NCBI RefSeq assembly: GCF_900094555.1
Contig: NZ_FMAC01000005.1
Span: 186,001-250,000 of the forward strand
Length of the DNA stretch: 64,000 bases
Direction of reading: 5' to 3'
DNA from: Martinezella hainanensis
Lineage (GTDB): Bacteria; Pseudomonadota; Alphaproteobacteria; Rhizobiales; Rhizobiaceae
The position numbers were made by a program, and so were the translations under genes. A model generated the notes under the pieces. It ran no database searches. It saw only the letters and a program-made list of their open reading frames with translations, and was not told the origin of the DNA. Every line of letters begins with the position of its first letter. The stretch's first letter is position 1. Of this stretch, positions 43,621 through 52,854 are shown one piece after another.

Positions 43621-44652
43621 TTAGCGGCCACCTTCGATCTTGCGGTGGCGCTGGTTCCGTCCGCTTTCGCCATAGGGATAGGCGGCAGGCTGTGGCGCGC
43701 TGATCTCGTTGAGCCTACCCATCTCTGCCTCCGACAGCGCCAGCTTGGCGGCACCCAGATTGTCGGCAAGCTGCTCGGATGTGCGGGCGCCGAGAATGAC
43801 CGATGTTACGGCCGGACGCGCCGCCGTCCAGGCAAGGGCCACCTGCGCCATGCTGACGCCGCGTGCCTTGGCGATCTCCTCCACGGTTTCGATGATCGCC
43901 CAGGTCCGCTCCTGGGCGTTGCGCGCGGCATAGGCTTCGCTGCCGCGATTGGGGTTTTCGCCGAGCCGTGTGGCGCCGGTTGGCGTCTCGTCGCGCTTGT
44001 ATTTGCCGGTCAGCCAGCCGCCGCCGAGCGGCGACCAGGGCAGCAGGCCCATGCCGGCATCGAGGCAGGCATCGACGATCTCGAGCTCGATATCGCGCAC
44101 GAGCAGATTATATTGCGGCTGCAGGGTCACCGGCCGCGTATAGCCCCGCGCCTTGGCGATCTCGGCCGCCTTGGCGATGTGCCAGCCGACATAGTTGGAA
44201 AAGCCGTAGTAGCCGATCTTGCCGGCGCGCACGGCGTCATCGAGGAAGCGCAGCGTCTCCTCGATCGGCGTCAGGGCGTCCCAGGCGTGCATCTGGTAGA
44301 GATCGATATGATCGATGCCGAGACGACGCAGCGAGTCGTCCAGGGCCTGCCCCAGGTGCCGTCGCGAAAGGCCGATGTCATTTGGACCGTTGCCCATCGG
44401 GAAGCGGCCCTTGGTGGCGACGACGGCCTGGCGAGCCTCGGTCGGACGCGCCTTCAGCCAGCGGCCGATGATCTCTTCCGACTTGCCGGCACTGTAGACA
44501 TCGGCGGTGTCGATGAAGTTGCCGCCCCATGCGAAGTAATCGTCAAGAAGCTTGTGCGACGCGGCCTCACTCGCTTCCGCGCCGAATGTCATGGTGCCAA
44601 GGCAATAGGCCGTGACAACGGCCCCGCTTGGGCCGAGCTTGCGATAATCCAT
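43621..44652 (-). CDS. aldo/keto reductase
   Basis: 343 aa. The start is ATG at 44652, preceded by AGAGGAGGCAGG on the minus strand; a longer frame to 44961 has no support. The motifs are MDYRKLGPSGAVVTAYCLGTM-like N-terminus, DTADVYSAGKSEE, ATKGRFPMG and LYQMHAWD. It is related to the convergent gene at 42531, and the two may derive from one ancestor. Confidence 0.9.
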   Translation of the reverse strand: MDYRKLGPSGAVVTAYCLGTMTFGAEASEAASHKLLDDYFAWGGNFIDTADVYSAGKSEEIIGRWLKARPTEARQAVVATKGRFPMGNGPNDIGLSRRHLGQALDDSLRRLGIDHIDLYQMHAWDALTPIEETLRFLDDAVRAGKIGYYGFSNYVGWHIAKAAEIAKARGYTRPVTLQPQYNLLVRDIELEIVDACLDAGMGLLPWSPLGGGWLTGKYKRDETPTGATRLGENPNRGSEAYAARNAQERTWAIIETVEEIAKARGVSMAQVALAWTAARPAVTSVILGARTSEQLADNLGAAKLALSEAEMGRLNEISAPQPAAYPYGESGRNQRHRKIEGGR

Positions 44653-44899
44653 TCCTGCCTCCTCTGAACGGAGCGCTGGTTCCCGATCGGCAAAGCTCTC
44701 GGGAGAGCTGCAGGCTCCGTGATCCATAGCAATGTGGTGCTTGAGACGGCCTCCACCGTCGATGGGATTCGACGCTCGGCGTTTTACCACCTTGGCCGCA
44801 AAGAGAGCATAGCCAATCATCCCATGATTACCAAGCGTATTCATTGCCTGGGCGGCCTGGCTTGCGTAAAATTCTTCGTGATGATTCCTACTTCGCCAA

Positions 44900-45448
44900 A
44901 TGTCTTCCTTCATGGATGAAACGCCGACAAGCCGCATGCTCTCCTGGGCACGCAACTCCACGATTTATCGTCTCGAACGTCGCATGATGACCGAGAGGCA
45001 ATTGTCCGATGCGATCGCCAAGAAGGCGAAACAGAAGTTCGAAGATATCAGCGAGGTGCAGATCAAGGCGCTTGCCGATTTCGCGGTTAAATTCGCCTAT
45101 GAGCTGAAAGTGCTCGACGATGTCGCCTTCGCTGAAATCAGCACGCGCTCGGCGGTCCGTTCCGGAAAATCGAAGAAAGCCATCGCCTTCAAGCTCGCAT
45201 CCAAGGGCATTAGCGGCGAGACTGTCGTTGCGGCAGTGGAGGAGGTCGACGATCTCCATTCTGCCGTGATTTTTGCCAGGAAACGCGGCTTCGGTCCTTT
45301 TCGGCGCGGCGATCTCGACGAGAAGCGCAAGGCAAAAGAATTATCTGCCTTCGCCCGCAATGGTTTCAGCTTCGCCATCGGCAAGAGGGTCTTCGAGATG
45401 GAGAGAGAAGATGCAGAGGACATGCTGGCCTCGAGTTCGGTATTCTGA
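44900..45448 (+). CDS. recX: regulatory protein RecX
   Basis: 182 aa. The three-helix repeat pattern of RecX is visible: LERRMMTERQLSDAIAKKA, YELKVLDDVAFAEISTRSAVRSGKSKKAIAFKLASKGIS-like core (GKSKKAIAFKLASKGIS) and a C-terminal repeat FARKRGFGPFR. RecX inhibits RecA filaments. It is not next to recA here. An alternative start is ATG 44912. Confidence 0.85.
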   Translation: MSSFMDETPTSRMLSWARNSTIYRLERRMMTERQLSDAIAKKAKQKFEDISEVQIKALADFAVKFAYELKVLDDVAFAEISTRSAVRSGKSKKAIAFKLASKGISGETVVAAVEEVDDLHSAVIFARKRGFGPFRRGDLDEKRKAKELSAFARNGFSFAIGKRVFEMEREDAEDMLASSSVF

Positions 45449-45503
45449 CGCCATCTGCTCATTGAAATAGTCGCTACCTCTGGCTAGCTTCGCCGCACCT
45501 GAA

Positions 45504-46127
45504 GTGGTGGTCATGGGGATATTCGTGAAAGCAGACATTCGATTACTCGCAGCGGCGACGTGTATTGCCTCTTTGCCGATGGCCGCCCATGCCGACCGGC
45601 AGGCGGTCGAGACGACCAAGACTTACACGATCACCGGAACATCGGGGCGTGAGCTTTACGATTCCATCGGTGAGCGCGGCCCGTTGCTCGGACCCAAGGT
45701 GAGAGCGATTGCGCATACCGATTTCAAGCTGACATGGACGCGCAAATACGCGCTACAGCCGGATGGTGCCTGCGCGATCACGGTCAATATACCGAAACTG
45801 ATCATCACCTACACATTGCCGAAGCCCTCCGCCCAGTTGCCGGCGTCGACCCGCAAAAGCTGGCAGAAATTCATCGCCGGGGTCGAGGCGCATGAGCGGG
45901 TGCATGGTGGTTTCATCAAGGACATGGTCAAGGAGATAGAGGCGATGAGCGTCGGCTTCTCCGTGCCCGACGACCCGAAATGCAGCAAGATCCGTATCGA
46001 GCTGACGAAGCGGCTCGGCGAGATTTCCAATAAAGAGCGGCGTCGCAACAGCGATTTCGACAAGGTCGAATTCAGCGATGGTGGCAATCTCCAGCAGCTC
46101 GTTTTGAAACTGGTCAAGGAAGAATAG
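45504..46127 (+). CDS. secreted DUF922 putative zinc protease
   Basis: 207 aa with a signal peptide ending AHA near residue 30 (start may also be ATG 45513 or GTG 45525). The DUF922 pattern is YTITGTSGRELYDSIGERGP, a central beta-rich region and GVEAHERVHGG with the zinc-binding HExxH at His130-Glu131-His134. Members are predicted periplasmic metallopeptidases of unknown substrate, common in rhizobia. Confidence 0.82.
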   Translation: MVVMGIFVKADIRLLAAATCIASLPMAAHADRQAVETTKTYTITGTSGRELYDSIGERGPLLGPKVRAIAHTDFKLTWTRKYALQPDGACAITVNIPKLIITYTLPKPSAQLPASTRKSWQKFIAGVEAHERVHGGFIKDMVKEIEAMSVGFSVPDDPKCSKIRIELTKRLGEISNKERRRNSDFDKVEFSDGGNLQQLVLKLVKEE

Positions 46128-46181
46128 TGCCAACGAGCGCAGCCGGCCGAATGCTTCCGGTTGCGCTCGCTTGAAAGTGGA

Positions 46182-46907
46182 TCAGCGGCCCTTTTGTTTC
46201 CGCCATTCCGCGAATTTAAGTTTCGGCGCATCGCTGGTCGCGGGATAGAGGCCGATGATGGTCGCGCCGTTCATGACTTCCTCGGTGACGAAGTCCTCGT
46301 AGGCCGTCATTTCCACGGTCTCAGTGGCAATCTCATCGGCGAGATGGGCAGGGATGACGATGACGCCTTCATTGTCGCCGACGAGCACGTCACCAGGGAA
46401 AACCGCCACATCGCCGCAGCCGATCGGGCCATTGATTTCGATCGCCTGATGCAGGGTCAGGTTCGTCGGGGCGGACGGGCGGTGATGGTAGGAGGGGATG
46501 TCGAGGGCGGCGATTTCGGGGCTGTCGCGGAAACCACCGTCAGTGACGACACCGGCCACGCCGCGTACCTGCAGGCGCGAGACAAGAATGGAGCCGGCCG
46601 ATGCAGCACGCGCATCCTTGCGGCTGTCCATGACGAGCACGAAGCCGGGCGGGCATTGCTCGACGGCGGCGCGCTGCGGATGTTCGGGGTTGCGGAAGAC
46701 TTCCAGCGTGTTCAGGTCTTCTCGCGCCGGAATATAGCGAAGCGTGAAGGCCTGGCCGACCATGTTTGCCTTCTTCGGCGAAAGCGGCCGCACATCCTGA
46801 ATGAACTGGTTGCGCAGGCCCCGCCGGAAAAGTGCGGTGGCGATCGTCGGTGTTGCCACACCCATCAGCTTGTCGCGCGTCTCGCTGCTCAGCACATAAT
46901 TGCTCAT
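46182..46907 (-). CDS. RraA-family aldolase/decarboxylase-like protein 2
   Basis: 241 aa. The RraA fold has GGFRDSPE with Arg127-Asp128 conserved and VLVGDNEGVIVIPAHLADEIA. It directly follows the IlvD/Edd dehydratase gene (18-bp gap) and probably cleaves or decarboxylates the keto-acid that the dehydratase forms. It is a distant relative of the protein at 18891, which also accompanies a dehydratase. Confidence 0.82.
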   Translation of the reverse strand: MSNYVLSSETRDKLMGVATPTIATALFRRGLRNQFIQDVRPLSPKKANMVGQAFTLRYIPAREDLNTLEVFRNPEHPQRAAVEQCPPGFVLVMDSRKDARAASAGSILVSRLQVRGVAGVVTDGGFRDSPEIAALDIPSYHHRPSAPTNLTLHQAIEINGPIGCGDVAVFPGDVLVGDNEGVIVIPAHLADEIATETVEMTAYEDFVTEEVMNGATIIGLYPATSDAPKLKFAEWRKQKGR

Positions 46908-46925
46908 GCGATATATCCTCTATGA

Positions 46926-48662
46926 TCAATAGATGTCGGGTTCGCCCGGCGTCGGGCCGAAGTTGTTTTCCAGGAAGTCGAAATCGCAGCCGGTATCGGC
47001 CTGGGCGACATGGCGCGAGAACATCCAGCCGTAGCCGCGACCGAATTTTTCCGCCGGCTTGACCCAGGCGTCGCGCCGACGCTGCAATTCATCCTCGTCG
47101 ACAAGCATGTCGATGCGCCGCGCCTCAAGATCGAGGCGGATGATGTCGCCGTTGCGCAAGAGCGCCAGCGGGCCGCCGACATGCGATTCCGGCGAGACGT
47201 GGAGAATGCAGGCGCCATAGCTCGTACCGCTCATGCGGGCATCGGACAGACGCAGCATATCCCTGTGCCCCTTCTTCAGCAGCGCCTTCGGGATCGGCAG
47301 CATGCCCCATTCGGGCATGCCGGGACCGCCCTGTGGGCCGGCGCCGCGCAGGACCATGACGTGGTCGGGCGTGATGTCGAGATCCTCATCGTCGACCGCG
47401 GCCTTCATCTCCGGATAGCTGTCGAAGACGAGCGCCGGTCCCTGATGCTTGTGAAAGCGCGGATCGCAGGCGGCCGGCTTGATGACAGCACCCGTCGGCG
47501 CAAGGTTGCCCTTCAGTACAGCAAGCGACCCCTCGTGATACACTGGATTGTCGAGCGAGCGGATGACATCGTCATTGTAGCATTTCGCACCTTCCAACGT
47601 TTCGCCAAGGGTGAAGCCGGAGACCGTAAGCGCCGAGAGATCGAGCTTGGAAGACAGCTTCGCCATCAGGGCGCGCAGGCCGCCAGCGTAATAGAAATCC
47701 TCCATCAGATAGGTCTTGCCTGTGGGCCTGATATTGGCGAGCACCGGCGTCGTGCGCCCGGCCTGATCAAGATCATCGAGCGAGAGATTTGTGCCGGCGC
47801 GTCGTGCCATCGCGATCAGATGCACGACGGCGTTGGTGGAACAGCCGGTTGCCATCGCGACGGCGACGGCATTTTTAACAGCGGCCTGCGTGACGATCTT
47901 CGAGGGGACGAGATCCTCCCAGACCATCTCGACGATCCGGCGGCCGACGGCCGAGGACATGCGAATATGATTGGCATCAGGCGCCGGGATCGAGCTCGCG
48001 CCGGGCAGCGTCAGCCCCAGTGCTTCCGCAATCGCCGTCATCGTGCTCGCCGTGCCCATGGTCATACAGTGACCGTAAGAGCGGGCGATGCCGGCCTCGA
48101 CATCGACCCATTCCTTCTCCGAAATGGTGCCGGCGCGGCGTTCGTCCCAGAATTTCCAGGCATCCGATCCTGAGCCGAGATATTCGCCACGATAATTACC
48201 GCGTAGCATCGGGCCGGCAGGCAGATAGATCATCGGCAGCCCCATGGAGAGCGCGCCCATGACGAGGCCTGGCGTGGTCTTGTCGCAGCCGCCCATCAGG
48301 ACCGCACCGTCGACCGGGTGCGAACGCAACAGCTCCTCCGCTTCCATCGCCAGCATGTTGCGATAGAGCATGGTCGTCGGCTTCACATAGCTTTCCGACA
48401 GCGACAGCGCAGGCAGCTCCAGGGGAAAGCCACCCGCCTGTAGGATGCCGCGCTTCACGTCCTCGACGCGATGCTTGAAATGGGCATGGCAAGGATTGGC
48501 GTCCGACCAGGTGTTCAAGATGGCGATGACCGGCTTGTCTGTCCATTCTTCGGGCGCGTAGCCCATCTGCATGGTGCGCGAGCGATGCCCCGAGCTTCTA
48601 AGGTCGTCGGGGGCAAACCATCTGGCACTGCGTAAGTCCTGGGGCTTCTTCCTGCTGTTCAT
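46926..48662 (-). CDS. IlvD/Edd-family sugar-acid dehydratase (arabinonate dehydratase-like)
   Basis: 578 aa. The iron-sulfur ligands are Cys58 (DANPCHAH), Cys126 (GGCDKTTPG) and Cys199 (YGHCMTMGTASTM), the spacing seen in pentonate dehydratases such as rhizobial L-arabinonate dehydratase. Other family motifs are ATGCSTNAVVHL and LSDARMSGTS. It removes water from a sugar acid to give a 2-keto-3-deoxy acid. It lies downstream of the ABC importer genes on the same strand, so it probably acts on the imported acid. The exact aldonate is not known. Confidence 0.9.
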   Translation of the reverse strand: MNSRKKPQDLRSARWFAPDDLRSSGHRSRTMQMGYAPEEWTDKPVIAILNTWSDANPCHAHFKHRVEDVKRGILQAGGFPLELPALSLSESYVKPTTMLYRNMLAMEAEELLRSHPVDGAVLMGGCDKTTPGLVMGALSMGLPMIYLPAGPMLRGNYRGEYLGSGSDAWKFWDERRAGTISEKEWVDVEAGIARSYGHCMTMGTASTMTAIAEALGLTLPGASSIPAPDANHIRMSSAVGRRIVEMVWEDLVPSKIVTQAAVKNAVAVAMATGCSTNAVVHLIAMARRAGTNLSLDDLDQAGRTTPVLANIRPTGKTYLMEDFYYAGGLRALMAKLSSKLDLSALTVSGFTLGETLEGAKCYNDDVIRSLDNPVYHEGSLAVLKGNLAPTGAVIKPAACDPRFHKHQGPALVFDSYPEMKAAVDDEDLDITPDHVMVLRGAGPQGGPGMPEWGMLPIPKALLKKGHRDMLRLSDARMSGTSYGACILHVSPESHVGGPLALLRNGDIIRLDLEARRIDMLVDEDELQRRRDAWVKPAEKFGRGYGWMFSRHVAQADTGCDFDFLENNFGPTPGEPDIY

Positions 48663-48717
48663 TGTATTTGCGCCTTGTATTCGAATATTGGTCGAAGGGA
48701 TAAATCCGTGCGCCTGC

Positions 48718-49581
48718 TCATTCCTTCATGCCCCATTTTAGCAGGGTGCGGCGCTCGATCGTCTGGAAAACCAGGTTTTCGACAATAAGCCCGATGACGA
48801 TCACAGTCAGCAGGCCGGCAAAGACCGAGGGGATGTCGAGAAGATTGCGGTTTTCGAAGATGAACCAGCCGAGACCGCCCTGGCCGGAGGAGACGCCAAA
48901 GACGAGCTCGGCGGCGATCAGCGTGCGCCAGGAGAAGGCCCAGCCGATCTTCAGGCCCGTGAGGATCGACGGGAAGGCTGCGGGGATCAGGATGCGGAAG
49001 ACATAAGACAGCCCCGTCAGCCCATAGTTGGCGCCGACCATGCGCAAGGTGCGCGAGACGCCGAGAAAGCCCGCATGTGTGTTGAGCGCAACAGCCCAGA
49101 GGACGGAATGTATGAGCACGAAGACGAGGCTTGCAGGTCCCAGCCCGAACCAGATGAGGGCGAGCGGCAGCAGCGAGATCGCCGGCAGCGGATTGAACAT
49201 TGCCGTCATGGTTTCGAGAAAATCGGTGCCGATGCGGGTGTTGATCGCAACGACTGTCAGGACGGCGGCGAGCACCGTTCCCGAGATGTAGCCGGTCACC
49301 AATATCTTCAGTGTGGTCCAGATGCGGGCCGGCAGCACACCGTCGGCGAAACGGTCGTAAAGCGCCGTCAGCGTGTCGCTGAGCGTCGGAAACAGCAGCG
49401 GATTGTCGAGATGCCGGGCATAGGCTTCCCAGATGACGGCGAGGACGACGATCAGCAATGACTTGCGGAACAGGCCCGACTGCCAGAGCAGTTCCATCGC
49501 GCCGAGCTTCTGCTCGACGGCTGCGATATGGCCGGCGGTGTCCGTGGCCTGCGGTGCAAGGATGATCTGCGGTGCGCTCAT
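48718..49581 (-). CDS. ABC permease, taurine/nitrate (SsuC/TauC) type
   Basis: 287 aa with about six helices. The family signature is present: PLPAISLLPLALIWFGLGPASLVFVL, then RTLRMVGANYGLTGLSYVFRILIPAAFPSILTGLKIG and a C-terminal WRTLIAAELVFGVSSGQGGLGW. The ATPase gene lies 3 bp upstream. Members carry sulfonates, nitrate, pyrimidines and other small acids. Confidence 0.9.
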   Translation of the reverse strand: MSAPQIILAPQATDTAGHIAAVEQKLGAMELLWQSGLFRKSLLIVVLAVIWEAYARHLDNPLLFPTLSDTLTALYDRFADGVLPARIWTTLKILVTGYISGTVLAAVLTVVAINTRIGTDFLETMTAMFNPLPAISLLPLALIWFGLGPASLVFVLIHSVLWAVALNTHAGFLGVSRTLRMVGANYGLTGLSYVFRILIPAAFPSILTGLKIGWAFSWRTLIAAELVFGVSSGQGGLGWFIFENRNLLDIPSVFAGLLTVIVIGLIVENLVFQTIERRTLLKWGMKE

Positions 49582-49584
49582 GGC

Positions 49585-50400
49585 TTACTCCCTGTGACCC
49601 TGCTCGGCAAACAGCATGTGATGGATCTCCTGCTCCAGTTTGGCGGCGGCAGCGGGATCGTCGCGAACGGTTTCCACATCGCGCACTTCGGCCTTGACGC
49701 GGCCGGGATGCGGCGACAGCAGCAGGATGCGATTGGAGATCTTGATTGCCTCGGCGATCGAATGCGTCACGAAGATGACGGTAAAGCGGGTATCTTCCCA
49801 GAGCTGCAGGAGTTCATCCTGCATTTGCCGGCGGGTTAGGGCATCAAGTGCGGCAAAGGGCTCGTCCATCAAGAGGATATCGGGCTGCATCGCCATGCCG
49901 CGGGCAATGGCAACGCGCTGTTTCATGCCGCCCGACAGCATGTGGGGATAGGTATCGACCGCGCGGGTGAGCTTCACCTTCTCGATATAGTCGCGGGCAA
50001 TGGCCTCCGCTTCGCTGCGCGGCAGACGGCGAGCGGTCGTCAGCGGAAACATGACGTTTTCCAGCACCGTCTTCCAGGGCAACAACTGGTCGAATTCCTG
50101 GAAGACCATCATGCGGTCGGCGCCGGGTTTCCTGACCGGTTGCCCCTTGATCTCGATCCGGCCCGTCACCGGCGTCATATATCCGCCGATGGCCTTCAGC
50201 AGGGTCGACTTTCCGCAGCCCGAGGGGCCGAGGAGGACGAAGCGGTCCGACTGGTCAACGGAGAAGCTGACGTTTTCCGTTGCGGTGATCAGCAGGTTCG
50301 GCGTCTTGTAGCGAAGCGTTACCTTGTCGACATTCAAGAGCGGCTTTGTGGTCATTGTTTCCGTGTTCGGCGTATCGGCCGCGAGTTTTGCCTGAAGCAT
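49585..50400 (-). CDS. ABC ATPase, taurine/nitrate (SsuB/TauB) type
   Basis: 271 aa from ATG 50400, with GGAGAAGG upstream; a longer frame to 50463 would overlap the binding-protein gene. Walker A GPSGCGKS, signature MLSGGMKQRVAIARGMA, Walker B LLMDEPFAALD and switch His in VTHSI are intact. It powers the SsuC-type permease. Confidence 0.92.
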   Translation of the reverse strand: MLQAKLAADTPNTETMTTKPLLNVDKVTLRYKTPNLLITATENVSFSVDQSDRFVLLGPSGCGKSTLLKAIGGYMTPVTGRIEIKGQPVRKPGADRMMVFQEFDQLLPWKTVLENVMFPLTTARRLPRSEAEAIARDYIEKVKLTRAVDTYPHMLSGGMKQRVAIARGMAMQPDILLMDEPFAALDALTRRQMQDELLQLWEDTRFTVIFVTHSIAEAIKISNRILLLSPHPGRVKAEVRDVETVRDDPAAAAKLEQEIHHMLFAEQGHRE

Positions 50401-50452
50401 GAGCCTTCTCCGAGAAATGGCTTGAAGGCGGCATTCGCGCCGCCCGCAGGCG

Positions 50453-51457
50453 TCAGTTGCCATTAAGATCGGCTGCTTCCGGCAAGTAATAGTCGGTCCA
50501 GGCCTTGGGCATCGTCTTCAACGTGCCGATCTTGTAGAGATGGGCCGCAAACTTCATGGTTCCCTGCGGATCCATGCGGAACTCCATCATGTGCGGCTCG
50601 TTGAGGATGGCCAACAGGTCCTCGACGCTGGTCTTGTCACCGCTGACGGTCTTATAAGCTTCCACGGCCGCTTTCGGATCCTTCTTGATGAAGTCGATGG
50701 CTTCGGCGGTCGCCTCGCGCACGGCCTTGATGATGGTCGGGTTGGCGCTCGCAAATTGCGTCGTGGTGAAGAAAGTGCCCTGGGTCAACTCGCCGCCGAT
50801 GATGTCGCGGGAATCGACGACCTTGTGAACGCCCTGCTGTTTCAGTTCTAGATACTGGAAGGGTGGGGCGGAGAAGTGGTTCTTGACCTCATGGGTCTGG
50901 TTGGCAAGCGCTGCCATCGCGTCGGGGTGGCCGAGCTGCACCGTATTGGCATCGAACTTGTGCACCTGGTCGTCGCCATACATTTGCGCGGCGGCCATCT
51001 GCAGCAGAATGGCTTGCGTCGAGACGCCGACGGTCGGCACGGCGATCTTGTCGCCCGGCTGAATGTCCTTCAGCGACTGAATGCGCGGATCGCGCGAGAC
51101 CATGATGACCGGCTGAGCCGAATTGGTGACGATGCCCTTGACCTTGCCCCTGGTACGGTCCCAAAGCAGCAGGAGATTGCCGGTGCCGGTATTGACGATG
51201 TCGACATTGCCCGACAGCAGGGCATCGGTCTGGGCGCCACCGCCGCTGAAGGTACGCCATTCCACCTTGACGCCTTGCAGGCCATCCGCCGCCGCATGCT
51301 TCTCGATCAGCTTCTGTGTCTCCATCACATGGCTGGCGAGATAAAGAATGCCCGGCTGACGCGTGATCGAAATCTCCGTCTTTTCGGCCGCGCCAGCTGA
51401 AAAGGTGCCTGCGATCACCATGCCGACCGCGGTCAGACAGCGAATAAATCCTCTCAT
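50453..51457 (-). CDS. ABC substrate-binding protein, NMT1/TauA type
   Basis: 334 aa with a Sec signal peptide cleaved near residue 24 (AGA/A). The NMT1-like pattern is ISITRQPGILYLASHVMETQKLIEKHAAADG, SGGGAQTDALLSGNVDIVNTG and LQMAAAQMYGDD. Such proteins bind sulfonates, nitrate, bicarbonate or thiamine precursors. Here the downstream catabolic genes suggest a sugar acid or other carboxylate, which would be unusual for the family. Confidence 0.9.
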   Translation of the reverse strand: MRGFIRCLTAVGMVIAGTFSAGAAEKTEISITRQPGILYLASHVMETQKLIEKHAAADGLQGVKVEWRTFSGGGAQTDALLSGNVDIVNTGTGNLLLLWDRTRGKVKGIVTNSAQPVIMVSRDPRIQSLKDIQPGDKIAVPTVGVSTQAILLQMAAAQMYGDDQVHKFDANTVQLGHPDAMAALANQTHEVKNHFSAPPFQYLELKQQGVHKVVDSRDIIGGELTQGTFFTTTQFASANPTIIKAVREATAEAIDFIKKDPKAAVEAYKTVSGDKTSVEDLLAILNEPHMMEFRMDPQGTMKFAAHLYKIGTLKTMPKAWTDYYLPEAADLNGN

Positions 51458-51493
51458 TTGCTCCTCCCGATTGATCCAACCCTTGAGAAATGA

Positions 51494-51511
51494 AGTTGGC
51501 TTACGCCAACT
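51494..51511. promoter_or_regulatory. inverted repeat in divergent promoter region
   Basis: AGTTGGC and GCCAACT form a perfect 7-bp inverted repeat around TTAC. It lies between the importer operon (minus) and the GntR gene (plus). It is a candidate operator for that regulator; a second, imperfect repeat GCACT/AGTGC at 51515-51532 is also present. Confidence 0.5.
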
Positions 51512-51587
51512 AAAGCACTAATGTATCAGTGCATCAAGCCCCGAATTGTGCTTAATGAGCAGATGCTCTCGATCAGAAAGGCCGCCA

Positions 51588-52280
51588 GTGAAGCTCAACC
51601 CGAAAGAATTCGCCCTCGATCGCTCCCGCCAAGTTGGGCCTCAGATCCTGGAGATACTGCGATCGCGCATTCTTTCGATGAGCCTGCCGCCGACGACGGT
51701 CTTGTCGCGGATCTCACTGCAGAGCGAATTCAATGTCAGCCAGACCCCCGTGCGCGATGCCCTGATCCGGCTTGAGGAGGAGGGATTGGTGGAGGTCTAT
51801 CCGCAATATGCGACGGTTGTTGCGAGGATCGATATCCGCAACGCAACGGAGGCGCATTTCCTGCGATTGTCGATCGAGCTGGAGGCCGTTCGCCGGCTGG
51901 CTGCCGAGTCGCCTGCAGAAACGGCAGCAATCCTCGAAGGCATCCTGGCTCGTCAGAAGCACGTGGTGTCGCAGGAAACCTACGATCTCTTCGACGTGCT
52001 CGACAAGGATTTCCATCGCGTTCTTTATGAGCGGGCGGGCATTCTCGGCCTGTGGTCGACGGTCCGGCGCCAGAGCGTGCATCTCGACCGGCTGCGCATG
52101 CTCAACCTGCCCATGCCGGGCAAGCTCGAGCAGATCATTATCGACCATCAAGCCGTGGTCGATGCCGTGCGCTCAGCCGACGCGGAGGCCGCCGTAGCTG
52201 CCTTGCGCCGGCACCTGTCAGGCACCTTGTCGATCGTCGATCTCATTTGCGAACAATATCCGGATTATGTGAGCCGCTAG
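51588..52280 (+). CDS. GntR/FCD-family transcriptional regulator
   Basis: 230 aa from GTG 51588 (GAAAGG upstream); an ATG at 51546 would add 14 residues. The winged helix contains LSRISLQSEFNVSQTPVRDALIRLEEEGLV, followed by the FCD domain with DFHRVLYERAG and IIIDHQAVVDAV, where Asp and His residues bind metal or ligand. It is divergent from the NMT1-type importer and probably controls the 46182-51457 operon. Confidence 0.88.
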   Translation: MKLNPKEFALDRSRQVGPQILEILRSRILSMSLPPTTVLSRISLQSEFNVSQTPVRDALIRLEEEGLVEVYPQYATVVARIDIRNATEAHFLRLSIELEAVRRLAAESPAETAAILEGILARQKHVVSQETYDLFDVLDKDFHRVLYERAGILGLWSTVRRQSVHLDRLRMLNLPMPGKLEQIIIDHQAVVDAVRSADAEAAVAALRRHLSGTLSIVDLICEQYPDYVSR

Positions 52281-52440
52281 ACCCGAATGTGATCGGATTG
52301 GCTGTGGTGCCGGCGAAGGGGCGATGTCGCCGTCAATCGTTAAGCAAGAGACGCCCTGGCTGGGCGTCAAAACGCATCGAACACATCATGACAGCGATAG
52401 TCTGCGGGTGTATATTTCCACTATACTACTCACGGAGGTG

Positions 52441-52647
52441 ATGTTGGAAGCGCCCAATAGCCTTGTCATTGATCTCCTGGTTTTCCTGAAAGCTGGTCCT
52501 CGACCTTATCACGAGGTCATGGATGCATGGCGGACCAGTTGTCCCCGATTGCCCATATGGGAGGATGCGGTGGATCTTGGTCTTGTTGAGCGAGAGCAAG
52601 GCTTGGTCGTCCTCACCGAAGCGGGCAGGAAGCTGCTGCCATCGTAA
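52441..52647 (+). CDS. small winged-helix-like protein, 68 aa
   Basis: ATG 52441 or the adjacent TTG 52444; GGAGG at 52434-52438 fits the TTG better by spacing. The protein has the length and pattern of a small winged helix: LVIDLLVFLKAGPRPYHEVMDAW, then WEDAVDLGLVEREQGLVVLTEAG. A TATACT -10-like box lies just upstream. It resembles short conserved rhizobial proteins; function unknown. Confidence 0.6.
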   Translation: MLEAPNSLVIDLLVFLKAGPRPYHEVMDAWRTSCPRLPIWEDAVDLGLVEREQGLVVLTEAGRKLLPS

Positions 52648-52854
52648 AAGATTGCAATTTCCATTGATCAAGCCAGATAGGCTTCGCCCGAGTGTGGCGT
52701 CATTTCTTCGGTAACGTCGTGCTGCGGCCTTGATTGGACAGGGGCATTTCAGCTCTTCGCGCAGTCTTGAGATGTGGAGCAAGTACTTGCGTGCATTGGC
52801 TTGCGCCTCGCTTCATGCGACAAGCTTCGTAAGCAAACAGATCATGGAGTTCGC

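Noticed and set aside
43573..44667. 364-aa plus-strand ORF opposite the aldo/keto reductase
   Set aside because: It is antisense to a clear AKR gene and contains no recognisable domain.
47010..48173. 387-aa plus-strand ORF opposite the IlvD-type gene
   Set aside because: It is the frame mirrored by GC-rich codon bias; the dehydratase on the other strand has full catalytic motifs.
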